This document shows positions 55,954 to 64,000 of a stretch of DNA of 64,000 bases, one piece after another. The notes under the pieces are model-generated. The model was not told where the DNA came from and did not search any database. It saw only the letters and a list, made by a program, of their open reading frames with translations. Position numbers and translations under genes: made by a program. Location: positions 62,001 through 126,000 of the forward strand of contig NZ_LRAC01000109.1 of assembly GCF_001517085.1 (NCBI RefSeq), read 5' to 3'. The stretch is from Paenibacillus sp. DMB5 (lineage in GTDB: Bacteria; Bacillota; Bacilli; Paenibacillales; Paenibacillaceae). The number at the start of each line of letters is the position of its first letter. Within the stretch, counting starts at the first letter, position 1.

Positions 55954-58050
55954 TTATTCTGCTAATTCTTCGCCCTCAATCACAGCTTCTGTATGATCAC
56001 AGGAGGTGCATTGAAGCTTGGTGCCTTGTTTATTGCGTTTTTCTATCATCCAGGATCCGCAAGCGGGACATGGTTTAAGCGACGGGCGGTCCCAGGATAC
56101 AAAGTCACAGCCCGGATACTGGTCACAGCCGTAGAACACACGTCCCTTCTTGCTGCGGCGCTCCACAACCTTGCCTTCGTTACATTTAGGACAGGTGACT
56201 CCGATATCCTTCACAATAGGCTTTGTATTCCGGCAGTCCGGAAACCCGGAGCAGGCCAGAAATTTACCGAACCGGCCGAGCTTATAAACCATCGGTTTGC
56301 CGCATTTCTCGCAGAGCTCATCCGAAACTTCATCCTCAATCTCAATCTCTTTCATTTCTTCTTCAGCAAATTCCAGACGCTTCTCGAAGGATTCGTAAAA
56401 TCCGGCCAGTACTTTGACCCAATCCTCCGCACCTTCCTCCACATGGTCAAGATCACCTTCCATGTGGGCTGTAAATTCTACATCGAGAATTTCCGGGAAG
56501 AACTGTTCCATCTGCTCTATGATCAGCTCGCCAAGCTCTGTCGGCATAAACTTCTTCTCTTCAATTGCAACGTAGCCGCGCTTCTGAATAGTCTCCAGTG
56601 TAGGGGCATACGTACTCGGGCGGCCTATGCCCAGCTCTTCCAGCGTTTTGACCAGACGTGCTTCCGTATAACGCGGCGGCGGCTGGGTAAAGTGCTGCTT
56701 GGGCTCAATTCCCTGCTTGTCGAGCTCGTCGCCTGCTTTGAGCGGCGGCAGGAATTTCTCCTCATCAGTCGTTCCGTCGTCATTGCCTTCCACATAGACC
56801 TTCATAAACCCGGGGAAGGACACTTTGGAGCCGACAGCCCGGAAAACCGCTGTTCCTGCAGAAATATCCACCGAGAGGGTATCAAGAAGCGCCGAGGACA
56901 TCTGGCTGGACAGGAACCGCTCCCAGATCAGCTTATACAGGCGGAATTGATCACGGCTCATGAATTCCTTGACGAGTTCCGGCTCCCGCAGTGCCGAGGT
57001 TGGACGGATCGCTTCGTGCGCATCCTGGGCTCCCGCAGCTTTTTTGGAATACTGGCGCGGAGCTTCAGGAACAAATTTCTCACCGTATTTGGCAAGAATC
57101 AGCTCCTTAGCCTCATCCTGAGCCGTTGTAGAGATACGCGTGGAGTCGGTACGCATATAGGTGATCAAACCGACTGTACCTTCTTTGCCGAGCTCCACTC
57201 CTTCATACAGCTGCTGGGCCACTGACATGGTTTTGGCAGCGCGGAAACCAAGCTTACGGGCAGCCTCCTGCTGAAGAGAGCTTGTTGTAAACGGCGCGGA
57301 AGGATGGCGCTGTCTTTCCTTTTCCTTAACTTCGGCTACCCGGAAATCAGCGTTCTTAATCGCTTCCAGAACCTCCTGGACGTCACTTTCCTTGCCAAGC
57401 TCTTTTTTCTCACCGTTCAGCTTATGAAACTTTGCTTCAAAATCAGTGCCCTTGATGCCCAGCTTAGCAGTGATGCTCCAGTATTCTGTCGGTACAAATG
57501 CCGAAATTTCATTCTCACGGTCCATGATAATCTTAACCGCTACCGATTGTACCCGGCCGGCCGACAAGCCCTTTTTGACTTTCTTCCATAATAGAGGGCT
57601 GATCTTGTAGCCTACAAGCCGGTCAAGAATTCGGCGGGCCTGCTGCGCGTTAACCAGATCCATATTAATTTTGCGAGGTGTTTTGAAAGCATCCTTGACT
57701 GCCTGCTTCGTAATCTCGTTAAAAACAACCCGGCACTCCTCGGTATTATCCAGATCCAGCGCGTGTGCCAGATGCCAGGCAATGGCTTCTCCCTCACGGT
57801 CCGGGTCAGCCGCCAGATATACTTTTTTCACTTTTTTACTGGCATCCTTAAGTTCCTTCAGAATAGAGCCTTTGCCGCGGATGGTGATATACTTGGGACT
57901 GAAATCATTCTCTACCTCGACGCCAATCTGACTCTTAGGCAAATCTCTGATATGTCCCATAGATGCCTTTACTATATATTTACTGCCTAAATATTTGCCG
58001 ATTGTCTTCGCTTTGGCCGGCGATTCGACAATGACCAGTGTATCCGCCAT
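55954..58050 (-). CDS. topA: DNA topoisomerase I
   Basis: Type IA enzyme relaxing negative supercoils. 698 residues; TOPRIM domain with [17 protein letters not shown] at the N-terminus and [14 protein letters not shown] near 77, active Tyr in [12 protein letters not shown] near 298, and three C-terminal zinc fingers (CEKCGKPM...[15 protein letters not shown]...CDQYPGC, CPACGSW...CTSC). GGAGG precedes the ATG. Frame intact. Confidence 0.98.
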   Translation of the reverse strand: MADTLVIVESPAKAKTIGKYLGSKYIVKASMGHIRDLPKSQIGVEVENDFSPKYITIRGKGSILKELKDASKKVKKVYLAADPDREGEAIAWHLAHALDLDNTEECRVVFNEITKQAVKDAFKTPRKINMDLVNAQQARRILDRLVGYKISPLLWKKVKKGLSAGRVQSVAVKIIMDRENEISAFVPTEYWSITAKLGIKGTDFEAKFHKLNGEKKELGKESDVQEVLEAIKNADFRVAEVKEKERQRHPSAPFTTSSLQQEAARKLGFRAAKTMSVAQQLYEGVELGKEGTVGLITYMRTDSTRISTTAQDEAKELILAKYGEKFVPEAPRQYSKKAAGAQDAHEAIRPTSALREPELVKEFMSRDQFRLYKLIWERFLSSQMSSALLDTLSVDISAGTAVFRAVGSKVSFPGFMKVYVEGNDDGTTDEEKFLPPLKAGDELDKQGIEPKQHFTQPPPRYTEARLVKTLEELGIGRPSTYAPTLETIQKRGYVAIEEKKFMPTELGELIIEQMEQFFPEILDVEFTAHMEGDLDHVEEGAEDWVKVLAGFYESFEKRLEFAEEEMKEIEIEDEVSDELCEKCGKPMVYKLGRFGKFLACSGFPDCRNTKPIVKDIGVTCPKCNEGKVVERRSKKGRVFYGCDQYPGCDFVSWDRPSLKPCPACGSWMIEKRNKQGTKLQCTSCDHTEAVIEGEELAE

Positions 58051-58138
58051 AGGTTAATCCTCCTAAAAGTGATGTGAGCCTGGCCCTCATTCCAACAAAA
58101 GGGATGGAGGGAATACGCTCAACTCTGTTCCTTCTATA

Positions 58139-59257
58139 TTAAATTACCTTATAAATTGCACCCGGCAATTGTGTTACCGCTTTTTTTATGATTAAAGATA
58201 ACAGAACTGAATGCAAATGTCCAAAATCCCAGCTTGTTCTGGATAGCAGTTCATCCAGTGTAAACGGGCCTTGATGCAGTATATGGTATAGGTGAGACTC
58301 CTCACTTGTCAATTTCTTTTCGGTGAGCCCGTCTCCGCGCCCGGGGTTAAAAGACGGATTTCCGCCCGTTTCCCCCTCTTTTACAGGCAATATTGATATG
58401 TATTCTTCCAAAATATCTTCAGCTCCGGTTACTAGCTTAGCCCCCTGCTTAATCAGCTCAAGCGCCCCCCTGCTTTTGGGAGAGGTTACAGGTCCGGGAA
58501 CGGCGAACACATCCCTTCCTGCTTCCAGGGCGGCATCGGCGGTAATCAGTGATCCGCTGCGGCTGTCCGCTTCCACAACCACCGTTCCCAGCGTCAGGCC
58601 GGCGATAATCCGGTTGCGCTGCGGAAAAAGTCCCGGATGGCTTTTGGTTCCCAGCGGATATTCGCTGAGCACAAGCCCTTTACGTGAAATCTCCCTTTCC
58701 AGCTCCCGGTTCTCGGGCGGGTAGACATTGTCAAGGCCTGTAGCCACTACCGCTACCGTATTTCCGCCGCAAGCCAGTGCAGCTTCATGGCAGACGCTAT
58801 CGATTCCGCGGGCCAGACCGCTCACTACAGCAAGACCGGACCGGCTGAGCTGACCAGCCAGTATTTCTCCAATCTTCCGGCCGTAGGCAGTTGGTACCCG
58901 AGTCCCCACCATGGCGATAGCAGGCTGCGAAGCAAGCTTCAGGGAACCGCGGTAATAGAGTACCCAGGGCGGCTCGGCTGTTTCCTTGAGCATTACAGGA
59001 TATTCCTCATCCAGAATAGTGATCATTGCTGCACCGCTTTCTTCCATTAAAAGGCGGCGCCTTTGCACCCATCCGGCGTCGAAAGTCTCGGCCAGCCGCT
59101 GTGACATTTTCGCGGATAATCCGACCTCCTGCCAATCCTCAGCCCGGCAACGAAAGGCCTGATCCGACAAAATTCCCGCTCTGCGGATTTTGTCGATGCT
59201 TTTCCAGCCAATCCCCTCCACTTCATTCAGCCCGAATAATAAATCACGTGTGTCCAT
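58139..59257 (-). CDS. dprA: DNA processing protein DprA/Smf
   Basis: Loads RecA on incoming single-stranded DNA in natural transformation. 372 residues from the ATG at 59257 (MDTRDLLFGLNEVEGIG) behind AAAGGGAG. N-terminal HhH/SAM-like part, Rossmann domain with AIAMVGTRVPTAYGRK near residue 110, VVSGLARGIDSVCHEAAL near 145, FPQRNRIIAGLTLGTVVVEA near 212, and a C-terminal winged-helix domain (about 310-372). Between sucD and topA, as in Bacillus. Confidence 0.96.
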   Translation of the reverse strand: MDTRDLLFGLNEVEGIGWKSIDKIRRAGILSDQAFRCRAEDWQEVGLSAKMSQRLAETFDAGWVQRRRLLMEESGAAMITILDEEYPVMLKETAEPPWVLYYRGSLKLASQPAIAMVGTRVPTAYGRKIGEILAGQLSRSGLAVVSGLARGIDSVCHEAALACGGNTVAVVATGLDNVYPPENRELEREISRKGLVLSEYPLGTKSHPGLFPQRNRIIAGLTLGTVVVEADSRSGSLITADAALEAGRDVFAVPGPVTSPKSRGALELIKQGAKLVTGAEDILEEYISILPVKEGETGGNPSFNPGRGDGLTEKKLTSEESHLYHILHQGPFTLDELLSRTSWDFGHLHSVLLSLIIKKAVTQLPGAIYKVI

Positions 59258-59363
59258 GTGAACGCTCCCTTTAGATGGAAGGGTCAACCTTCCCTATTTT
59301 GTGATAATGCTGTAAAAAAAGCAAGCTGCCGCTGCAAAGAAGTGAAATCCGGGAACATAAACG

Positions 59364-59412
59364 CAAAAAAAAGCAACCCTTTACCCTGCGCGCAGGAATA
59401 AAAGGTTGCTTA
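59364..59412 (-). terminator. terminator of sucCD
   Basis: On the minus strand AAGCAACC pairs with GGTTGCTT, with an inner CCTGCGCGCAGG hairpin, followed by a run of eight T. A strong intrinsic terminator directed left, after sucD. Confidence 0.88.
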
Positions 59413-59484
59413 CCTTTAACAAATCATACTACTTGACAGATTAGAGCACAATGATTTTTTGAGCGGACCCTGATTGCCTCCAAA

Positions 59485-60414
59485 TTAATGGGTGGTAAAA
59501 GCATTCAAAATGCCGCGCTCCTCCAGAACACTAACCAGGGTCGAGCCCATTTCAGCCGGTGTCGGTGCGACTTTAATTCCGCAGGACTCCAGCACGGCGA
59601 TTTTTTCGCTGGCTGTGCCCTTACCTCCGGAAATAATCGCACCGGCATGGCCCATCCGTTTACCTGGAGGTGCCGTAACACCGCCGATAAATCCGACTAC
59701 AGGCTTTGTCATATTCTCTTTGATCCACAGTGCGGCCTCTTCCTCCGCTGTTCCGCCGATCTCACCGATCATAATAACCGCCTTCGTGCCGGGATCTTCA
59801 TTAAACAGCTTCAGGATATCAATAAACTCCGAGCCTTTTACCGGATCGCCGCCGATTCCTACAGCCGAGGACTGCCCGATTCCGCGTTCAGTCAGCTGAT
59901 GCACCGCTTCATAGGTGAGGGTTCCGCTGCGGGAGACTACACCCACATAACCAGGGGTATGAATGTAGCCCGGCATGATGCCGATCTTACACTCTCCAGG
60001 CGTAATAACACCAGGACAGTTAGGACCGATTAGGACGGTGGACTTCCCTTCCATATAGCGCGAAACCTTGACCATATCCAGCACCGGTATGCCTTCTGTG
60101 ATACAGATGACTAGGTCAAGCTCCGCATCCACAGCTTCCATGATGGAGTCAGCGGCAAATGCAGGCGGAACATAAATCACGCTGGCCGTTGCGCCGGTGG
60201 CAGCTTTTGCCTGAACAACCGTATCAAATACCGGCAGGCTGACCTCACTTCCATTTTCTAGCGTAATGTTGACAGAGGTTCCCCCTTTACCCGGAGTTAC
60301 GCCGCCTACCATCTGGGTCCCGTAATCCAGTGCGCCTTTGGTATGGAACAATCCGGTCGAGCCCGTAATTCCCTGTGTGATGACTTTCGTATTTTTATCT
60401 ACAAGAATGCTCAT
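59485..60414 (-). CDS. sucD: succinyl-CoA ligase alpha subunit
   Basis: With SucC interconverts succinyl-CoA and succinate with ATP formation. 309 residues: CoA-binding Rossmann domain with [15 protein letters not shown] near residue 14, [17 protein letters not shown] near 122, and the phosphohistidine in [16 protein letters not shown] near 250. 45 bases after sucC; closed by the terminator at 59364-59412. Confidence 0.97.
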   Translation of the reverse strand: MSILVDKNTKVITQGITGSTGLFHTKGALDYGTQMVGGVTPGKGGTSVNITLENGSEVSLPVFDTVVQAKAATGATASVIYVPPAFAADSIMEAVDAELDLVICITEGIPVLDMVKVSRYMEGKSTVLIGPNCPGVITPGECKIGIMPGYIHTPGYVGVVSRSGTLTYEAVHQLTERGIGQSSAVGIGGDPVKGSEFIDILKLFNEDPGTKAVIMIGEIGGTAEEEAALWIKENMTKPVVGFIGGVTAPPGKRMGHAGAIISGGKGTASEKIAVLESCGIKVAPTPAEMGSTLVSVLEERGILNAFTTH

Positions 60415-60459
60415 CGTTTGGTCACATCCCTACTTAGTTTGTCGAATACGAGACTTGGG

Positions 60460-61617
60460 TTACACAAGAGAAACAATTTTACGGGCACCGTCCGCCATGG
60501 AATCTGCTGCCACGATATTGAGCCCGGAACCGGCGAGAATCTGCTTGCCCAGTGCCACATTCGTTCCTTCCAGCCGGACGACGAGCGGTTTGGTCAGTCC
60601 AAGCTGCCGGGCGGCTTCCACCACGCCTTCAGCAATGACGTCACAGCGCATAATGCCGCCGAAAATATTGACAAAGATGCCGTTCACCTTGTCGTCGGAC
60701 AAAATAATTTTAAACGCTTCGGTAACCTTCTCGGTTGTCGCGCCGCCCCCTACATCCAGGAAGTTGGCCGGCTCGCCGCCGTAATATTTAATAATATCCA
60801 TCGTCGCCATTGCCAGTCCCGCCCCATTAACCATACAGCCGATATTGCCGTCGAGGGCAATGTAGCTCAGATCAAATTTGGAGGCTTCAATCTCCTTCTC
60901 ATCCTCTTCATCAAGGTCGCGGAGCTCTTGAATATCCTTATGGCGGAATAAAGCATTGGAGTCAAAATTCAGTTTGGCATCAAGCGCCATTACATTTCCG
61001 TCAGCGGTCACCACGAGCGGATTAATCTCCGCAATCGAGCAATCTTTATCCACAAAAGCCAAATAGAGCGCTTGCATGAACTTGACCGCTTTATTGACCA
61101 GTTCATTCGGAATGGCGATGCTGTACGCGAGCTTGCGTGCCTGGAAGGTCTGCAGTCCTACAGCCGGGTCAATGATTTCCTTGAAAATCTTCTCCGGATG
61201 GGTTGCTGCTACCTCTTCAATCTCTGTTCCGCCTTCTTCGGAGGCCATCATGACCACCCTGCCGGAGCTGCGGTCTACAACAATTCCAATATAGTATTCC
61301 TTGGCAATCTGGCAGCCCTCTTCAATGAGCAGCCGTTTCACTTCCTTGCCTTCCGGTCCGGTCTGATGGGTGACCAGCGTCTTTCCGAGGATTTCTCCCG
61401 CATAGGTGCGGACCTCATCGAGAGACTTGGCGACCTTGACCCCTCCGGCTTTCCCTCTTCCGCCTGCATGAATCTGAGCCTTCACTACCACCACCGGCGT
61501 ACCGAGTGATGCTGCAGCCTCTACTGCTTCCTCCACTGTATAAGCTACTTTTCCGTTCGGTACGGCAACGCCGTACTTCTTAAGTACTTCTTTTCCCTGA
61601 TACTCGTGGATATTCAT
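60460..61617 (-). CDS. sucC: succinyl-CoA ligase beta subunit
   Basis: ATP-grasp subunit of succinyl-CoA synthetase. 385 residues: [20 protein letters not shown] at the N-terminus, [16 protein letters not shown] near 50, ATP-grasp domain through about 235, [21 protein letters not shown] near 195 (split: [17 protein letters not shown]) and the C-terminal nucleotide/CoA-ligase domain with [10 protein letters not shown] near 315. AGGAGG precedes the ATG. Confidence 0.97.
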   Translation of the reverse strand: MNIHEYQGKEVLKKYGVAVPNGKVAYTVEEAVEAAASLGTPVVVVKAQIHAGGRGKAGGVKVAKSLDEVRTYAGEILGKTLVTHQTGPEGKEVKRLLIEEGCQIAKEYYIGIVVDRSSGRVVMMASEEGGTEIEEVAATHPEKIFKEIIDPAVGLQTFQARKLAYSIAIPNELVNKAVKFMQALYLAFVDKDCSIAEINPLVVTADGNVMALDAKLNFDSNALFRHKDIQELRDLDEEDEKEIEASKFDLSYIALDGNIGCMVNGAGLAMATMDIIKYYGGEPANFLDVGGGATTEKVTEAFKIILSDDKVNGIFVNIFGGIMRCDVIAEGVVEAARQLGLTKPLVVRLEGTNVALGKQILAGSGLNIVAADSMADGARKIVSLV

Positions 61618-61719
61618 ACCGGAAGCCTCCTAAAGTGTTGCGGCGGCTTTTGCAGGCAGCCTGCAGCCATGCCGCATTCCGTTTTGATCAGCGGGGTACA
61701 GATTTGCACCTACCTATAG

Positions 61720-61748
61720 TATATAAAGTGAAACCCAGAATATTGTAA
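61720..61748 (-). promoter_or_regulatory. candidate promoter of sucCD
   Basis: Minus-strand TTACAA (61743-61748) and TATATA (61720-61725) with 17-base spacing, about 100 bases upstream of sucC. Weak matches; other spacings are possible in this AT-rich stretch. Confidence 0.35.
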
Positions 61749-61854
61749 CATGATTCAATTCCGCTTTCCTCAAAAACTTTCACTATTTATACATATATTT
61801 TCGCTTGATTTCATGCCGGAATGCGAACGGTTGCATTGACACAGGCTTGTACTT

Positions 61855-62319
61855 CTATTTAGTTGCATTATTATTGGCTTCGTGGATCCGGCCGAGCAGG
61901 TCCTTGAACTGGCCCAGCAGATGGACAAATTCCTCTGCCGAGAGCATTGCGCCTTCCGCCATCTTCGCCGGTATGCAGACGGCTTCATTTTTCAGATCCC
62001 AGCCCTTTTCGGTCAGCGAGATGAGCACCTTACGTTCATCCTGCAGGGAGCGTTCGCGAAGAATCAGGCCCGCAGCCTGCAGCCGCTTCAGCAGCGGAGT
62101 CAGCGTCCCGGAATCCAGGAACAACGCTTCACCAAGCTCCTTGACTGTGCACTGCCGCTTCTCCCACAGCACAATCATAACCAGGTACTGCGAATATGTT
62201 AGTCCGATTTTGTCCAGATGAGGCTGGTACAGCTTCGTAAATTCACGCGAACACGCGTAGATCGTAAAGCACAGCTGATTATCAAGCATCAGTTCAGGGG
62301 TAGTTGTTTGTTCTTGCAT
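61855..62319 (-). CDS. ohrR: organic peroxide-sensing MarR-family repressor OhrR
   Basis: Represses ohr until its N-terminal cysteine is oxidised by organic hydroperoxides. 154 residues; the sensing Cys in NQLCFTIYACSREFTK near residue 17, conserved Tyr partners in LTYSQYLVMIVLWE near 41, winged helix with LGEALFLDSGTLTPLLKRL near 62 and DERKVLISLTEKG near 93. A second Cys (EAVCIPAK, near 114) raises the option of the two-Cys redox type. Divergent to ohr, 150 bases apart. Confidence 0.93.
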   Translation of the reverse strand: MQEQTTTPELMLDNQLCFTIYACSREFTKLYQPHLDKIGLTYSQYLVMIVLWEKRQCTVKELGEALFLDSGTLTPLLKRLQAAGLILRERSLQDERKVLISLTEKGWDLKNEAVCIPAKMAEGAMLSAEEFVHLLGQFKDLLGRIHEANNNATK

Positions 62320-62394
62320 TTCTTCTTCACCTGCCTTTATGACGTTATTTTATCACAATTCATCTGCAATATCATGTTAATAGCAAAAAATATA

Positions 62395-62422
62395 TTGACT
62401 ATTATTTTTATTGTGTTAAATT
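62395..62422 (+). promoter_or_regulatory. promoter of ohr
   Basis: TTGACT (62395-62400) and TAAATT (62417-62422), spacing 16, about 47 bases upstream of the ohr start. Confidence 0.6.
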
Positions 62423-62424
62423 AA

Positions 62425-62436
62425 ATTGTGTACAAT
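62425..62436 (+). promoter_or_regulatory. candidate OhrR operator
   Basis: Perfect inverted repeat ATTGT-GT-ACAAT just after the ohr -10 box, in AT-rich sequence of the kind bound by OhrR (TACAATT-type half-sites in Bacillus). Its position would block transcription start. Confidence 0.55.
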
Positions 62437-62468
62437 ACATTTAACAAAACGAACGGGAGCGATTTATA

Positions 62469-62896
62469 ATGATGACTATTCAGCAAAAATGTATGAAACT
62501 ACTGTAAAAGCAGTCGGCGGAAGAAACGGATATATTGAATCCGAAAGTCCAAAGCTGAACCTGACTATCAGTACACCCCGTGAAATGGGCGGAGCCGGCG
62601 GCGAAGGCACCAACCCTGAACAGCTGTTTGCAGCCGGATATTCCGCCTGCTTTGACAGTGCGCTGAACATGGTTGCACGGCTCGGCAAAGTGAAAATCGA
62701 AGGCAGCGAGGTTACCGCTACCGTTAGCTTCGGCAAAGTTGAAGACGGGGGCTTCGGGATTGGCGTTAAGCTGGATGTGCTGGTAAAGGGTGTTGACCGT
62801 GAAACGGCTGAGAAGCTGGTAGAAGCTGCACACGGCGCCTGCCCTTACTCCCGCGCTACACGCGGCAATATTGCAGTCGAGATAAATGTACTTTAA
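62469..62896 (+). pseudogene. ohr: organic hydroperoxide resistance protein Ohr, frame broken near start
   Basis: Thiol peroxidase for organic hydroperoxides. The start with a ribosome site (GGGAG, 9 bases) is ATG-ATG at 62469, reading MMTIQQK as in other Bacillales Ohr proteins, but this frame stops after 12 codons. The rest (MYETTVKAVGGRNGYIES onward, with catalytic Cys in GYSACFDSALNMVA and CPYSRATRG) is in another frame from 62489. One A added to the A-run at 62485-62489 restores a 142-residue protein. The internal ATG at 62489 could give 135 residues without the N-terminal strand but lacks a ribosome site. Confidence 0.85.
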
Positions 62897-62929
62897 TCTC
62901 CTTTCTTGCAGCTGAACCAGTGTTGCATA

Positions 62930-62965
62930 AAATAAGCCTTCCGGGTATACCCGGAAGGCTTATTT
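62930..62965. terminator. bidirectional terminator between ohr and comM
   Basis: An 18-bp perfect palindromic stem centred on GGGTATACCC, flanked by AAAT and ATTTG-TTTT; serves ohr on the plus strand and probably comM on the minus strand. Confidence 0.9.
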
Positions 62966-63054
62966 GTTTTGTGCAGTAATTTTTTATAGCTGTTAACAAG
63001 ATTAAATAGGGATATATATAATGAAGGAAAAGATTCAGAAAAAGGCTATACCCC

Positions 63055-64000
63055 TTACTCCTCAGCCACAACCTGCCTGTCCAGATTGCGGTACTGTACA
63101 GCTTCCGCCAGATGGGCAGAGCTAATCGTAGCTGCCCCTTCCAGATCAGCGATGGTTCTTGCGAGCTTAATAATCCGGTCATGCGCCCGCATGCTGAGGC
63201 CGAGACTCTCCAGAATCCCGTGCAGCAGCAGGCTGCTCTCTTTATTCAGAGCCGCATAGCGGCGCAGTGCTGCCCCGGACAGCTCGCTGTTCCAGGAAAT
63301 CGGCAGTTTGCTGTAACGCTCTGCCTGAATCTGCTGGACTCTCAGTACATCCCTGCGCATTTCTGCTGAAGATAAGGCCGGGCTCTGCCCGTTCCAGTCT
63401 GACGGCCGGGGAACATCCACCTGCATATCAATCCGGTCTAGCAGCGGGCCTGAGATTTTGGCCCGGTACTGGGCAATCTTTGCCGGACTGCAGGTACACC
63501 GCTGCTGCGTGCCTGTGTTCCCCAAGTATCCGCAGCTGCACGGATTCATGGAACAGGCGAGCAAAAAACGGGCCGGAAAGGTAAAGGCAGCACGGGCGCG
63601 GCTTATCGTAACCACGCTATCCTCCAGCGGCTGCCGCAGCACCTCCAGCACATTCCGCGAGAACTCAGGCAGCTCATCCAGAAAAAGCACGCCCCGGTGG
63701 GCCAAGCTTACCTCCCCCGGCTTCGGTATGCTTCCCCCACCAATCAGCCCAGCCGCCGAAATGGTATGATGCGGGGCACGGAAGGGCCTGCTGCGCAAAA
63801 GCCCGCTTCGGGTATCCGTCAGCTTGCCGGCCGCACTGAATATTTTGGTGACCTCCAGCGATTCGCTGTCACTCAGCTCCGGCAGAATACCGGGCAGCCG
63901 CTTGATCATCATAGTTTTGCCCGTACCTGGTGGCCCTGCCAGGATAATATTGTGCATCCCGGCAGCGGCTATCGTCAATGCCCGCTTCACATGGCTTTGG
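63055..64000 (-). CDS. comM: ComM/YifB-family Mg-chelatase-like AAA+ ATPase, 5' end cut by window
   Basis: Branch-migration helicase relative that helps integrate transforming DNA. About 315 C-terminal residues are visible. Walker A LAGPPGTGKTMMIKRLP, the FRAPHHTISAAGLIGGG motif, Walker B GVLFLDELPEFSRNVLEVLRQPLE (split: GVLFLDELPEFSRN), a four-Cys zinc-type stretch (CSMNPCSCGYLG, CTCSP) and the sensor region GPLLDRIDMQVDVPR. It runs off the right edge, so the N-terminal Lon-like domain is outside. Together with dprA it suggests genetic competence functions. Confidence 0.93.
   Translation of the reverse strand, partial: QSHVKRALTIAAAGMHNIILAGPPGTGKTMMIKRLPGILPELSDSESLEVTKIFSAAGKLTDTRSGLLRSRPFRAPHHTISAAGLIGGGSIPKPGEVSLAHRGVLFLDELPEFSRNVLEVLRQPLEDSVVTISRARAAFTFPARFLLACSMNPCSCGYLGNTGTQQRCTCSPAKIAQYRAKISGPLLDRIDMQVDVPRPSDWNGQSPALSSAEMRRDVLRVQQIQAERYSKLPISWNSELSGAALRRYAALNKESSLLLHGILESLGLSMRAHDRIIKLARTIADLEGAATISSAHLAEAVQYRNLDRQVVAEE

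Overview
The window is a stretch of a low-to-mid GC Firmicute chromosome, most likely Paenibacillus. The evidence is gene order that closely follows the Bacillus subtilis sucCD-dprA-topA-trmFO-hslVU-fla/che-rpsB-tsf-pyrH-frr-uppS-cdsA-dxr-rseP-proS-polC-rimP-nusA-infB-rbfA-truB block, strong GGAGG-type ribosome binding sites, frequent TTG starts, a Gly/Asn/Arg-rich IF2, the short EF-Ts form and an archaeal/eukaryal-type prolyl-tRNA synthetase. Apart from ohr every gene reads on the minus strand, so transcription runs from high to low coordinates. I saw no tRNA, rRNA, CRISPR array, insertion sequence or prophage.

Layout from right to left, in the direction of transcription: the 3' part of a comM/yifB-type ATPase gene (63055-64000); the organic-peroxide pair ohr (plus strand) and ohrR; sucC-sucD (TCA cycle) ending at a strong terminator; dprA, topA, trmFO (DNA uptake, topology, tRNA methylation); hslV-hslU protease; a 380-bp leader; then one long fla/che array from flgB to a swrB-like gene (52.1-20.5 kb). 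That array holds the rod, MS-ring, export apparatus, hook assembly, C-ring switch, FlhF/FlhG, CheB/A/W/C/D and sigma-D, plus fapA and three poorly known small genes. After it come rpsB-tsf-pyrH-frr (translation, UMP kinase), uppS-cdsA-dxr-rseP (isoprenoid, phospholipid, site-2 protease), proS, polC, and the rimP-nusA-ylxR-ylxQ-infB-rbfA-nrnA-truB translation/RNA operon, whose last gene leaves the window.

The most unusual property is a set of seven single-base, minus-one reading-frame breaks: twice in cheA and once each in cheB, flhG, fliI, the swrB-like gene and ohr. Each is repaired by adding one base, and the flanking protein is otherwise fully conserved. Six of the seven are in motility genes and none is in an essential gene. 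Either the strain has recently lost motility and chemotaxis, or the assembly carries base-dropping errors. The single direction of the changes and the ohr case favour error; the confinement to dispensable genes favours biology.

Other items worth a look are an intrinsic terminator inside the fla/che array between flgE and swrD, a long stem in the flgB leader, a perfect hairpin in the leader of the rimP-nusA-infB operon just after a near-consensus sigma-A promoter, a 30-bp minisatellite in infB, and several uncharacterised small proteins tied to the motility operon. I found no convincing wholly new system; the window is mainly conserved core genome.
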